Assembly (NCBI GenBank): GCA_031292485.1 | Contig: JARLHA010000020.1 | Coordinates: 1 to 64,000 of the forward strand | Source of the DNA: Mucilaginibacter sp. | Lineage (GTDB): Bacteria > Bacteroidota > Bacteroidia > Sphingobacteriales > Sphingobacteriaceae | Direction: 5' to 3' | DNA length: 64,000 bases | Shown here: piece after piece, positions 22,881 to 30,531 of the stretch | Layout of the letters: each line of letters starts with the position of its first letter | Position numbering within the stretch: the stretch's first letter is position 1 | The notes under the pieces: model-generated | The model's database searches: none | Seen by the model: only the letters and a program-made list of their open reading frames with translations | Told to the model about the DNA's origin: nothing | Made by a program: the position numbers and the translations under genes

Positions 22881-23228
22881 CTACATTGATTCGACGCCGT
22901 TGACTTGCATCTGTTCTTTGGCCCAATCCCGTAATAAGGATAAAAAAGGCAATAACTCTTTACCTGAATCAGTTAAAGTATATTCAACCTTTGGCGGCAC
23001 TTCTACATAAACCCGGCGACTGATCAGGCCGTCGTCTTCCAGTTCACGTAAAACCTGGGTAAGCATTTTAGGGGTGATGCCGGTTACAGTCTTCCGTAGC
23101 TCTCCGTATCGCAAAACACCGCCGCGCAAACGCCACAGCACACGGCCTTTGTATTTGCCGCCGATACGCTGGAAGGCATAATCAATTCCGCATTTGGCTG
23201 ATGGTCTTTTTGTTATTTTACTCATCAT
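22881..23228 (-). CDS. HxlR-family transcriptional regulator
   Basis: 115 residues (ATG at 23228, or 23225 one codon later). The winged-helix core reads CGIDYAFQRIGGKYKGRVLWRL, then GITPKMLTQVLRELEDDGLISR and the wing VPPKVEYTLTDSGKELLP, the HxlR signature. Cys13 in the N-terminal arm is at the position used for redox or electrophile sensing in several family members. Divergent from a lipocalin-like secreted protein; two direct repeats in the shared 104-nt gap are probable operators. Upstream in-frame ATGs to 23303 would run through those repeats and are rejected. Confidence 0.88.
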   Translation of the reverse strand: MMSKITKRPSAKCGIDYAFQRIGGKYKGRVLWRLRGGVLRYGELRKTVTGITPKMLTQVLRELEDDGLISRRVYVEVPPKVEYTLTDSGKELLPFLSLLRDWAKEQMQVNGVESM

Positions 23229-23257
23229 ATAAAAATAATTTGCCTGATTAACAGATG

Positions 23258-23293
23258 GGTAACTTTTTAGTGTGCAGGTTACTTTTTTGTGCC
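23258..23293. promoter_or_regulatory. Tandem direct repeats, candidate HxlR operators
   Basis: Unit 1 GGTAACTTTTTAGTGTGC (23258-23275) and unit 2 GGTTACTTTTTTGTGCC (23277-23293) differ at few positions, with centres about two helical turns apart, in the gap between the HxlR gene and its divergent neighbour. Confidence 0.6.
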
Positions 23294-23320
23294 TACTTGA
23301 CAAATGTATATATCAGATGC

Positions 23321-23328
23321 TACTTTTG
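23321..23328 (+). promoter_or_regulatory. Candidate -7 box (TACTTTTG) of the lipocalin-like gene
   Basis: TAnnTTTG match ending 4 nt before the ATG. A TTG lies about 22 nt upstream at 23297-23299. It implies a leaderless or near-leaderless transcript, placed right beside the HxlR-type repeats. Confidence 0.5.
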
Positions 23329-23332
23329 ATAC

Positions 23333-23842
23333 ATGAAAAACATATTGATCCTCATTTTTTTCCTTTTTAGCGATTGCATGGCTATGGCGCAAAGTAGTGA
23401 AACCTATAAAACCGGCGGCAATAGTATCTCCGGAACATATAAACTGGTGCTTGTTGATAATATATCAGCAGATGGCAGCAGGGTACATCTCTACGGTGAT
23501 AACCCCCACGGCCTGCTTGTTTTTGACGATAAAGGAAATTACACTCTGCAAATAATGAGCGACAGCAGGCCGAAATTTGCTGCTGGCGATAAAAGCAAAG
23601 GTACCGATGAAGAGAACAGAGATGCAGTAAAAGGCTGCAATACCCATTTTGGAACTTATATGATCGATAAAACCATGCATACCATCACCTTTAATATTGT
23701 GCATGCCTCTTTCCCCAACTGGGAGGGTACGCAGCAAAAACGCCCGTTTATTTATATAGATGGAGTTTTTAAATATACTGTACCCACACCTACAACCGGA
23801 GGGGGAGTAACAGGCGAGGTTGTTTGGAAAAGAATAGAATGA
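23333..23842 (+). CDS. Secreted lipocalin-like domain protein
   Basis: 169 residues with a signal peptide (first 20 residues, ending AMAQ). The mature part reads ISGTYKLVLVDNISADGSRV, then GLLVFDDKGNYTLQI and NTHFGTYMID. This resembles the lipocalin-like domain (PF13924-type) with its G-x-W/Y-x-L start and internal 'ltfd..G.ys' strand. Such proteins often accompany HxlR regulators and may bind small hydrophobic molecules. The divergent HxlR probably controls it. Its stop codon directly abuts the end of folC on the opposite strand, with no intergenic space. Confidence 0.75.
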   Translation: MKNILILIFFLFSDCMAMAQSSETYKTGGNSISGTYKLVLVDNISADGSRVHLYGDNPHGLLVFDDKGNYTLQIMSDSRPKFAAGDKSKGTDEENRDAVKGCNTHFGTYMIDKTMHTITFNIVHASFPNWEGTQQKRPFIYIDGVFKYTVPTPTTGGGVTGEVVWKRIE

Positions 23843-25159
23843 TCACACCACCTCTGCCACAACAAACGTACTGCCGCCAACAAAAACCAGGTCGTTGCCA
23901 CCTGCACTTTGTTGGGCCGCATGCAGCGCATCCTTAACCGACGGATAAACCTCACCCTCCAGCCCAAAGCTTTCTGCTTTTAGCTTTAAGCTTTCAGCTT
24001 CCAATCCACGGGGAATATCGGGCCTGCAAAAATAGTAGGTGCAATCCACAGGTAGCATCGCTAAGATCTTGCTGAGGTCCTTATCATTCACCACCCCGAT
24101 CACAAAATGAAGGTGGTCATATTTCACTGCGGCAATATTTTGCAACACTTCCTGTATGCCTTCGGGGTTATGCCCGGTATCGCAAATGGTTAAGGGGTGT
24201 CTGCTTAAAACTTCCCAGCGGCCATGCAGCCCGGTTAATTCTTTCACATTGCTTAAAGCTGTCTGAATGTGCTCATCGGTAATATTAAAACCCTGCCGGC
24301 GAAGTTCCTCAATGGTACTTAAAACAGTTTTTACATTTTTAAGCTGGTAACTTCCTGTCAGGTCAAGTCTTAAGTCTAAAGTCTTGAGCCCTGAGTCTAA
24401 AGGGTAGGTAACAGTTACCTTCAGATATTCATTTGTTTTTTCATCCTGACTCTTGACTCCTGGTTTCTGGTTCTCAATAACGATCATCTCAGAAGCAAAG
24501 TTCATCCGGCTGTTTTCCTTTTTTGCTTTTGCGATAAAAATGTCCGCCAATTCCGGTTGGTATTCGCCGATGACCGCCGGGATGTTTGGTTTGATGATGC
24601 CTGCTTTTTCGGCGGCGATCAACTGTAGGGTATCTCCTAAAATATTCATATGGTCCCAGCCGATATTGGTAATTACCGATAGGAGCGGGGTAATGATATT
24701 AGTTGAATCTAATCGCCCGCCCAGGCCCACTTCCACTATAGCGATATCAACTTTTTCCCGGGCAAAAAAATCAAAAGCAAGCCCGACAGTCATTTCAAAA
24801 AAGGAAGGCTTTATCTCCTCAAAATCCGGCTGATGTGTGGCCACAAAATCAATTACTTCCTGCTCGCTGATCATTTGCCCGTTGACGCGGATTCGCTCCC
24901 TGAAATCCTTTAAATGCGGCGAAGTGTATAAGCCTGTTTTGTACCCCGCGGTTTGTAAAATGGCCGCCAGCATATGCGAAGTTGAGCCTTTGCCATTGGT
25001 GCCGCCGATATGAACGCTTTTGAATTGATGCTGCGGATCGCCAAGCCGTTTACAAAGCTCAATGGTATTATCCAGATTAGCTTTATAAGCCGATTGGCCC
25101 ACACGGGTAAATAGCGGCAGTTGGCTGTAGAGGTAATTGATAGTCTCTTTGTAGTTCAT
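23843..25159 (-). CDS. folC: Bifunctional folylpolyglutamate synthase / dihydrofolate synthase
   Basis: 438 residues from the ATG at 25159. The Mur-ligase-like ATP loop is HIGGTNGKGSTSHML, followed by EVGLGGRLDSTNII, TNIGWDHMNILG and the C-terminal ICDTGHNPEGI. It adds glutamate to dihydropteroate and to folates. Two repeat-derived segments lie in frame. The stretch covering QKPGVKSQDEK and LDSGLKTLDLRLD (24361-24476) consists of GTCAAGAGTCAGG and AGACTTAAGACTTGA-type words. The stretch LEAESLKLKAESFG (23964-24002) consists of AAAGCTTAAAGC words. It is the last gene of the exbB-exbD-tonB block. The upstream ATG at 25198 lies in a palindromic repeat and is rejected. Confidence 0.93.
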   Translation of the reverse strand: MNYKETINYLYSQLPLFTRVGQSAYKANLDNTIELCKRLGDPQHQFKSVHIGGTNGKGSTSHMLAAILQTAGYKTGLYTSPHLKDFRERIRVNGQMISEQEVIDFVATHQPDFEEIKPSFFEMTVGLAFDFFAREKVDIAIVEVGLGGRLDSTNIITPLLSVITNIGWDHMNILGDTLQLIAAEKAGIIKPNIPAVIGEYQPELADIFIAKAKKENSRMNFASEMIVIENQKPGVKSQDEKTNEYLKVTVTYPLDSGLKTLDLRLDLTGSYQLKNVKTVLSTIEELRRQGFNITDEHIQTALSNVKELTGLHGRWEVLSRHPLTICDTGHNPEGIQEVLQNIAAVKYDHLHFVIGVVNDKDLSKILAMLPVDCTYYFCRPDIPRGLEAESLKLKAESFGLEGEVYPSVKDALHAAQQSAGGNDLVFVGGSTFVVAEVV

Positions 25160-25166
25160 TGTTTTG

Positions 25167-25302
25167 GCCCATGGTCGATGGTCCATAGACCATGGCAAAA
25201 ATAGGTTTTTGAACGGAGAATAAACTATTTACGATGAGTGTTTATCCTGTTATGGGGTGTGAAAGCGCCAAAAACTATGGACTATGGTCCATCGACCATG
25301 GA
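25167..25302. repeat. Inverted pair of ATGGTCCAT-word palindromes
   Basis: Left unit GCCCATGGTCGATGGTCCATAGACCATGG (25167-25195), right unit CTATGGACTATGGTCCATCGACCATGGA (25275-25302). Each is itself palindromic and the two are inverted relative to each other. They fill the gap between the TonB-like gene and folC. Confidence 0.75.
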
Positions 25303-25309
25303 CTTGCCC

Positions 25310-26113
25310 TTACTCCACGTCAAACGTGATTTTCACCTGGCCTTGCTGTGTCCCCGAACCTGGCGCCGAGGAGGTAAGGTGGGAATTTTTTACCGCACTG
25401 ATGCATCGGTTGATCAGGTCGAGGTCGCCCATCCGGGTTTTACGGTCGGAGTGCGCTTCAATGATATTGCCGCTGGCATCAATGGTAACATCTACATAAA
25501 CAGTCCCGGGTGTGTTGCTTGGGTTGCGTACTTCGGGCAAACTAACAAAGCTCCATTGCGTACCTTTTACGCCGTTGCCCGAGCCGCCGTTGCCATAGTT
25601 AGCAGCTAATGGCGAACCGTTTTTGCTTCCCTGGTTGCCGGGTTTGTTGGTGGTGCCATCACCTCCGCCTGCTCCGGTTTTAGATGGACCATGGTACAAC
25701 GCGTTTTGGTTTACCACTTCTTTATGTACCGGTTTTGCCGGCGTTGTGGCCACCGTTTTACTGGCTTTTTTCGAATTGGCAGCCACTTCGGGTGCATCCT
25801 CGTTATTTTGAGTAACCACCTTCTCGTTGCTGGTAGCTACCTGGCTTTTTTGCTCGGTTGGCTGTGGCTGGGTTACTTTGGTGGGCTGTGTATGATTGGC
25901 TTTGGGCGATACTGAGGGTTCTTCCACACTATTAAGATCATTCCCCATCCCGGCGTCTGTTGTGCCATAGTTAACCAGAATGCCACCCGTGCCATCATCC
26001 TGGAGCGGCGGATCCTTAAATATGATAAAATAACACAAAGCCATCATTACAGCAAGTATAATACCTGTTGCTAAAAAGGCTTTCGGATAGTTATTTTCTT
26101 CCTGGTAATTCAT
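25310..26113 (-). CDS. TonB/TolA-family energy-transducing protein
   Basis: 267 residues from the ATG at 26113. A cytoplasmic stub of about 12 residues precedes a single membrane helix (about 12-32, AFLATGIILAVMMALCYFIIF). A long Pro/Lys/Gln/Asn-rich periplasmic spacer follows, with a Gly-rich GAGGGDG region. The C-terminal TonB-like domain includes GTVYVDVTIDASGNIIEAHS and ends in GQVKITFDV. It should span the periplasm and couple the ExbB/ExbD (TolQ/TolR) motor to outer-membrane partners. Encoded directly after exbD. The in-frame ATG at 26215 lies in a word-repeat tract and is rejected. Confidence 0.85.
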   Translation of the reverse strand: MNYQEENNYPKAFLATGIILAVMMALCYFIIFKDPPLQDDGTGGILVNYGTTDAGMGNDLNSVEEPSVSPKANHTQPTKVTQPQPTEQKSQVATSNEKVVTQNNEDAPEVAANSKKASKTVATTPAKPVHKEVVNQNALYHGPSKTGAGGGDGTTNKPGNQGSKNGSPLAANYGNGGSGNGVKGTQWSFVSLPEVRNPSNTPGTVYVDVTIDASGNIIEAHSDRKTRMGDLDLINRCISAVKNSHLTSSAPGSGTQQGQVKITFDVE

Positions 26114-26119
26114 TTGTTC

Positions 26120-26220
26120 AGTTTGCAGTTTGCTGTTCGCAATTTGCAGTTGTTTGTTAATTAGCCGTTTGTATTTGCCAGCAGGCGCTGCAAAACTGCC
26201 CACTACCAACTGCAAACTAC
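26120..26220. repeat. Word-repeat tract (CAGTTTGCAGTTTGC)
   Basis: Words of the type CAGTTTGCAGTTTGC and GCAATTTGCAGTTG on the left and CAACTGCAAACTAC on the right, partly inverted, between exbD and the TonB-like gene. Confidence 0.6.
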
Positions 26221-26221
26221 T

Positions 26222-26620
26222 CTACTTCGGTATCGTTGCTAAAACGAGTTTTATATTTAATTTATTTGATATATCCATCACCTCAACAATATCCTGTATC
26301 GCTACTGTTTTATCCACGTGCAATATAATGGTTAGATCGGGTGATATGTTTTTATAACTTGATAATGCAGCCGGCAGATCGGCAATCGCAATCGGTTTGT
26401 TATCGACGGTGTATTGCAGCTCTTTGCTGATGGTTACATTCAGTGTTTTTTTCGAGATCGGTTTACCCGACGATGATTTTGGCAGCAATAACTTGATCAC
26501 ATTCGGGTTGGTTAATGTTGCTGCTATCAGGAAAAACAGGAGCAGAAAGAACATAATGTCGTTCATGGCGGAGGTATGCACCTCAGCCGAAACTCCTCTT
26601 TGTCTTTTTCTTAAATTCAT
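26222..26620 (-). CDS. exbD: ExbD/TolR-family biopolymer transport protein
   Basis: 132 residues with the N-terminal basic stub, then a single membrane helix VHTSAMNDIMFFLLLFFLIAA. Asp16 in SAMNDIMFF matches the proton-carrying aspartate of ExbD/TolR. The periplasmic domain follows, with a PDLTIILHVDKTVAIQD strand-helix unit. It forms the stator/rotor complex with the adjacent ExbB. Its ATG overlaps the exbB stop codon by 4 nt, showing coupling. Confidence 0.92.
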   Translation of the reverse strand: MNLRKRQRGVSAEVHTSAMNDIMFFLLLFFLIAATLTNPNVIKLLLPKSSSGKPISKKTLNVTISKELQYTVDNKPIAIADLPAALSSYKNISPDLTIILHVDKTVAIQDIVEVMDISNKLNIKLVLATIPK

Positions 26621-27324
26621 TTGCTCGGTTCTTCTAAAAGATCAATAAACTCAATGGCATCGGTTTCAAGCCTCAGGATCACTTTCTCCACCATAATGTT
26701 CAGGATATGATAGCCCACATAAGCCACAATACCCACCATTAAACCGGCCGCCGAAGTGATCATCTTTACGTATAATCCACCTGATATAACGCCGATACTT
26801 AAATTTCCTGTTTCGGATATATCATAAAAAATTTTGATAACGCCGATGATGGTACCCAAAAAGCCAAACATGGGTGCAATACCTGCTACAATGCCCAAAA
26901 TGCCGATGTTTTTATCCAGTTTGGAAACTTCCAGTTTACCCACATTTTCAATAGCGCCTTCAATGTCTTTTATAGGGCGCCCAATGCGCAATAAACCTTT
27001 TTGCAGCATACGGCCCAATGGGGTATTGCTATTGCGGCAAATGGCTTTGGCCGATTCAAGGTTGCCCGATAAAATACTTCCGCGTACCTGGATCATCAAA
27101 TTCGAATCATCTTTTGAAGCTTTACGGATAGTAAAATACCGTTCGAAAAAAATTACCAGGCCCAATAAAGCTAAAATGCCTATTGGCACCATTACCCATC
27201 CGCCTTTTACAAGGAGCTCTCCAAAATGAATTTCATGTTCAGCGGCTACTTGCTGGCCGGCGGTTTTTGCTGTATCAATTAGCTTATGTGCTGTATCGGT
27301 TATCTGCTCGAATAATAATGTCAT
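26617..27324 (-). CDS. exbB: MotA/TolQ/ExbB proton-channel family protein
   Basis: 235 residues. Three membrane helices are visible: about 40-58 (WVMVPIGILALLGLVIFFE), about 140-165, and about 172-195 (MITSAAGLMVGIVAYVGYHIL). The conserved segment LGIVAGIAPMFGFLGTIIGVIKIF precedes the third helix, as in the MotA/TolQ/ExbB channel. Together with exbD and the TonB-like protein it should convert proton motive force into motion for outer-membrane processes. Confidence 0.92.
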   Translation of the reverse strand: MTLLFEQITDTAHKLIDTAKTAGQQVAAEHEIHFGELLVKGGWVMVPIGILALLGLVIFFERYFTIRKASKDDSNLMIQVRGSILSGNLESAKAICRNSNTPLGRMLQKGLLRIGRPIKDIEGAIENVGKLEVSKLDKNIGILGIVAGIAPMFGFLGTIIGVIKIFYDISETGNLSIGVISGGLYVKMITSAAGLMVGIVAYVGYHILNIMVEKVILRLETDAIEFIDLLEEPSK

Positions 27325-27334
27325 TTCTGTGATT

Positions 27335-28393
27335 TTATTTCAATTGGGTTTTTACTTCTAATGGCTGGTGACGCCAGTTTTTGTTTATTCTCCCGGTTAT
27401 CAATAGTGCGTTTATTAGTGAGTCGGCTTCATTATAAGTTTTAAAAGATCCGACGGATACCTTTATTAGCGGGCCGGGAGCATCGAGTATAATATAGGCG
27501 TTAAGCCCCATTGATTTAAGATATTTCACCCTTTCGTTCGCTTTTTCAAGATGTATAACTTTATCTGCGACTGCTTCAAACCTCGATGGTTTAACAGTAT
27601 CTATCGGTGCTACCGTTTTTTTTTTATTCGTATCGGTTAACACTACTGTTTTTTTGCCAGTATCGGGTTTAACCATCGGCTTCACTGCCGGTGCTATAAC
27701 TGCGGTTTTGCCCGTAATTTTATTGAAAGTGTCTTTTACTTTGTCAAATGCCGATGGATAGAATTTATAAAATCCAAACACAGCGAGCGCCAAAACGGCT
27801 ACCGTTATCAAAACGATCAGCCATACGCTTATTGTCTTTTTCGGTTCAACGTCCTCTTCGTAGTATTGAGGCTGCGGAACAGGTTTAACATAGGCAGTGC
27901 TTACCTCAGCCGGCGGTGCCGGCGGCGAAGTCACAGATTGCGTTTGATTGAAGGCCGGTTTTTTAGTATCCGCAGAAACCGGCGCACCAATTTTTGGTAT
28001 GTCAACAGGTGGATAACCATAAAAAGCAGGGTCTGCTGGTATGCGGTCGTTGGGTTTAAAAACAAGCTGGCCCTGTTCGGTAAAGAAGGAACCAAGGTCA
28101 GCGAATAAGTATTTGCCCCTGGCCGCATCCTCCTTTAATTTGCTGATAAATTTCTCGACAAAATATTTCGACGATGCCAGCGATATGTTTTTATTATCAG
28201 CAACATACTGGGCAAAGGTATCATCTTCTTTAATTTCAGGCACAAACTTTATCTGGTGATGCGGCGGGTAAAACCTGCCTTCGCTGTCACTATAATAAGC
28301 TTTAATACGCAAACGCACAAAATAGCCAAGGCCCGGAACGCTTACTTCGTCCTGCTGCCCTAAAAGTTCACTTAAATAATCGGCTAAATTCAT
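27335..28393 (-). CDS. HU-like (CCDC81-type) and SPOR domain membrane protein
   Basis: 352 residues. The N-terminal 130 residues resemble the prokaryotic HU/CCDC81-like domains (LSELLGQQDEVSVPGLGYFV, then GKYLFADLGSFFTEQGQLVF). A proline-rich linker, a single membrane helix (about 190-212, SVWLIVLITVAVLALAVFGF), a basic Thr/Lys/Val-rich periplasmic spacer, and a C-terminal SPOR-type domain (about 280-345, LIKVSVGSFKTYNEADSLI) follow. SPOR domains bind denuded septal peptidoglycan, so it probably acts at the division site or as a cell-wall anchor. It starts 11 nt upstream of exbB, suggesting it works with the TolQ/ExbD motor. Confidence 0.8.
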   Translation of the reverse strand: MNLADYLSELLGQQDEVSVPGLGYFVRLRIKAYYSDSEGRFYPPHHQIKFVPEIKEDDTFAQYVADNKNISLASSKYFVEKFISKLKEDAARGKYLFADLGSFFTEQGQLVFKPNDRIPADPAFYGYPPVDIPKIGAPVSADTKKPAFNQTQSVTSPPAPPAEVSTAYVKPVPQPQYYEEDVEPKKTISVWLIVLITVAVLALAVFGFYKFYPSAFDKVKDTFNKITGKTAVIAPAVKPMVKPDTGKKTVVLTDTNKKKTVAPIDTVKPSRFEAVADKVIHLEKANERVKYLKSMGLNAYIILDAPGPLIKVSVGSFKTYNEADSLINALLITGRINKNWRHQPLEVKTQLK

Positions 28394-28490
28394 TTTTGCT
28401 AAAGTACAGTTTATTATAAAATATTAAAACCCGGCATCGTCTCAAAATGCAATCGTTCAATTCCGGCAAATAATGCCTAAATAATAAATT

Positions 28491-28577
28491 CTTTGTGCTC
28501 TCTGTGCACCCTTAGTGCCCTCTGTGTTAAAAAAATAACCGCAGAGTACACAAAGAAACCGCAGAGATCGCGGAGCT
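28491..28577. repeat. CTCTGTG-type palindromic repeat, copy 1
   Basis: TTCTTTGTGCTCTCTGTGCACC and GCCCTCTGTGTT on the left arm, AACCGCAGAGTACACAAAGAAACCGCAGAG on the right arm. It lies in the 310-nt gap 28394-28703, which otherwise shows only AT-rich sequence. Related copies at 56091-56176 and 61644-61722. Confidence 0.75.
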
Positions 28578-28703
28578 TAAAAAATAATGTCGATTTTAAT
28601 TTTATCAAACCCTAAGTATGCCGCTCAATTTTTTTATCACTCAGAAAAAAAATTTTTAAAATTGCTTTTTCTTTTTACTATCCTGATTCTTGACTCTAAT
28701 TTA

Positions 28704-30518
28704 TCAAAATTTATAGCCAACACCGCCAAATATATTAAATCCATAGTCAGGATAATATATCCAGGTTTGATTTGTTCCGTTTAAAATATTATTTATATGT
28801 ACAAATACTGATAATCTTTTGGTTGCTTTATATTCCACTTCGCCACTCAGGTCAACAAATGAGGGTACGGTGGTCGGCGCGATGTTTACGGCGTTTACCG
28901 GGTTTGGATCCATAGCTGAACCACGGATAAACATCGAGCCGCTAACGTTAATCAGGTTGCTGATATGGATCACAGCACCCGCACTCATTTTAAAGGTTGG
29001 CAGGTTCCATGGCTGGGCAACGGTAGCCATCTGGTATTGCTTAAACTCTGCACGGCCAAAAATATCCACATCGTCTGACGCCTTGTAGTCCAGTTCGCCA
29101 TTAAATCCGTTAACCCTTGATTTGCCGCCATCATAGATCACCGTAAACCGGTTATAACCGGTGGCAAAATTAAAATTGCTTACAAACAATGGCATATCTT
29201 TTACCTGGTTGCGGTAGATCGTCGCCTTAAAACCTAAGCCAGGCAATATCGTGCCCTTTAAACCTGCAGCGATGTCCAGTTGGTCAACAGAGTTTTTGAT
29301 CGCGATATTCTGTCCGAGAAAGGGGTTGATATTTGAAAAATCAAGTAATGACGAGCGGTTTACATCGCCCTTTGCTTCTACAAAAATGCGGAGGTATTTA
29401 GGGATCAGTTGTAATTCCAGTTTCGCCGCCGGGAAAATGTGGAACGATGAAGTGAATCCAAAATTATCTACGATGTTTACCCCCGCTTCAATTTTATAAC
29501 TGTCGCCCTGGAATTTTAAATAGGGGTTAAGCCTTACAAAGCTATTGTTATAGTTGTAGGCGCTGTCCTGCTGGGTGGCCACGTCGATGGAGCCTGCCAG
29601 CCCTGCATAAAACTGGTTAATGGTTTCATTTAAAAAGCCCGACAGCACTACATTGCTTTCCTTAGCCTGGTAGGCATCGTTATACATATAGCCGCTCAAC
29701 TTAAGCGCATAGGTGAAATCGTTCGGGACGTCTTTATAATTTTTAGTCAGTTCGCCCTGCGCGCTTATGGTGCTGAAATGTTGTTTGTTTAGTTGCAGGT
29801 TTGCCGGCGGAGGGTTTGATTGGTCAAATCCATAAAAATAATTGCCCCTGTAATTATAATTGATGCTGCCGCTTAATGAGGTTACTTCGCCAATGCTCTT
29901 GCCGAATATGCCCGCTTCCTCGCGGTTCATTTTCTGATCGGGCAAGGTGCCACTCTGTGCAAAATGCTTTAAATAGCCGCCAAATTGCAGGCCCTGATCG
30001 CGGCCATTATTAAAATAGGCTTCGCCGAAGGTGGTTTTCAAACTACCCAGCCCGACTTTTACATAATTGTTGTTTAATACCGAATCCTGCTCCTTCGGCA
30101 TTCTCATGGCGTTAAAAGGCTTGATATCCGTATTTAACTCCAGGCGTTTATCGATTGGAAAATAGGTTAGCGGCGCTTTAAAAGGGGTTTTATCCTCCAG
30201 GTCGGGGTTGATCCGGATCTTCACCGCATCAGCCAAAACCGGTTTATAAGCGGTGGTTACCACAATTTCTTCCGACAGGCTATTGCTGTTTGGCTGCGCC
30301 TTTTTGGTAGTGTCAATTTTAACCTTCGCCGCTTCATCTCCAAGGCTTTTTGCCGTAGCTTTTTTTATAAGAGGTGTTTTTGCTAGAGCTGGACGTTTTT
30401 TACGAATAACCTTCGCCGCGGGCTTCTTTGCTTTTTTGTGCTTTATTTGCGCATCAGCAGGAACAAAGTATAATGCTGATAGTAAGGTAAGCAGTATATA
30501 GATATATTTAAATTTCAT
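28704..30518 (-). CDS. TonB-dependent-receptor-like outer-membrane beta-barrel protein
   Basis: 604 residues with a signal peptide (ends PADAQ). A Lys/Ala-rich basic region (25-75) follows, then EEIVVTTAYKPVL, which resembles a TonB box/plug start. There is no complete plug domain afterwards: the remaining 500 residues are amphipathic beta strands ending in the aromatic-terminal motif FNIFGGVGYKF. It may be a plugless barrel of the TonB-dependent receptor superfamily. It sits between the TPR gene and the HU/SPOR-exbBD block, so it is probably part of the same envelope machine. Confidence 0.75.
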   Translation of the reverse strand: MKFKYIYILLTLLSALYFVPADAQIKHKKAKKPAAKVIRKKRPALAKTPLIKKATAKSLGDEAAKVKIDTTKKAQPNSNSLSEEIVVTTAYKPVLADAVKIRINPDLEDKTPFKAPLTYFPIDKRLELNTDIKPFNAMRMPKEQDSVLNNNYVKVGLGSLKTTFGEAYFNNGRDQGLQFGGYLKHFAQSGTLPDQKMNREEAGIFGKSIGEVTSLSGSINYNYRGNYFYGFDQSNPPPANLQLNKQHFSTISAQGELTKNYKDVPNDFTYALKLSGYMYNDAYQAKESNVVLSGFLNETINQFYAGLAGSIDVATQQDSAYNYNNSFVRLNPYLKFQGDSYKIEAGVNIVDNFGFTSSFHIFPAAKLELQLIPKYLRIFVEAKGDVNRSSLLDFSNINPFLGQNIAIKNSVDQLDIAAGLKGTILPGLGFKATIYRNQVKDMPLFVSNFNFATGYNRFTVIYDGGKSRVNGFNGELDYKASDDVDIFGRAEFKQYQMATVAQPWNLPTFKMSAGAVIHISNLINVSGSMFIRGSAMDPNPVNAVNIAPTTVPSFVDLSGEVEYKATKRLSVFVHINNILNGTNQTWIYYPDYGFNIFGGVGYKF

Positions 30519-30531
30519 TGCTTGTCTTATT

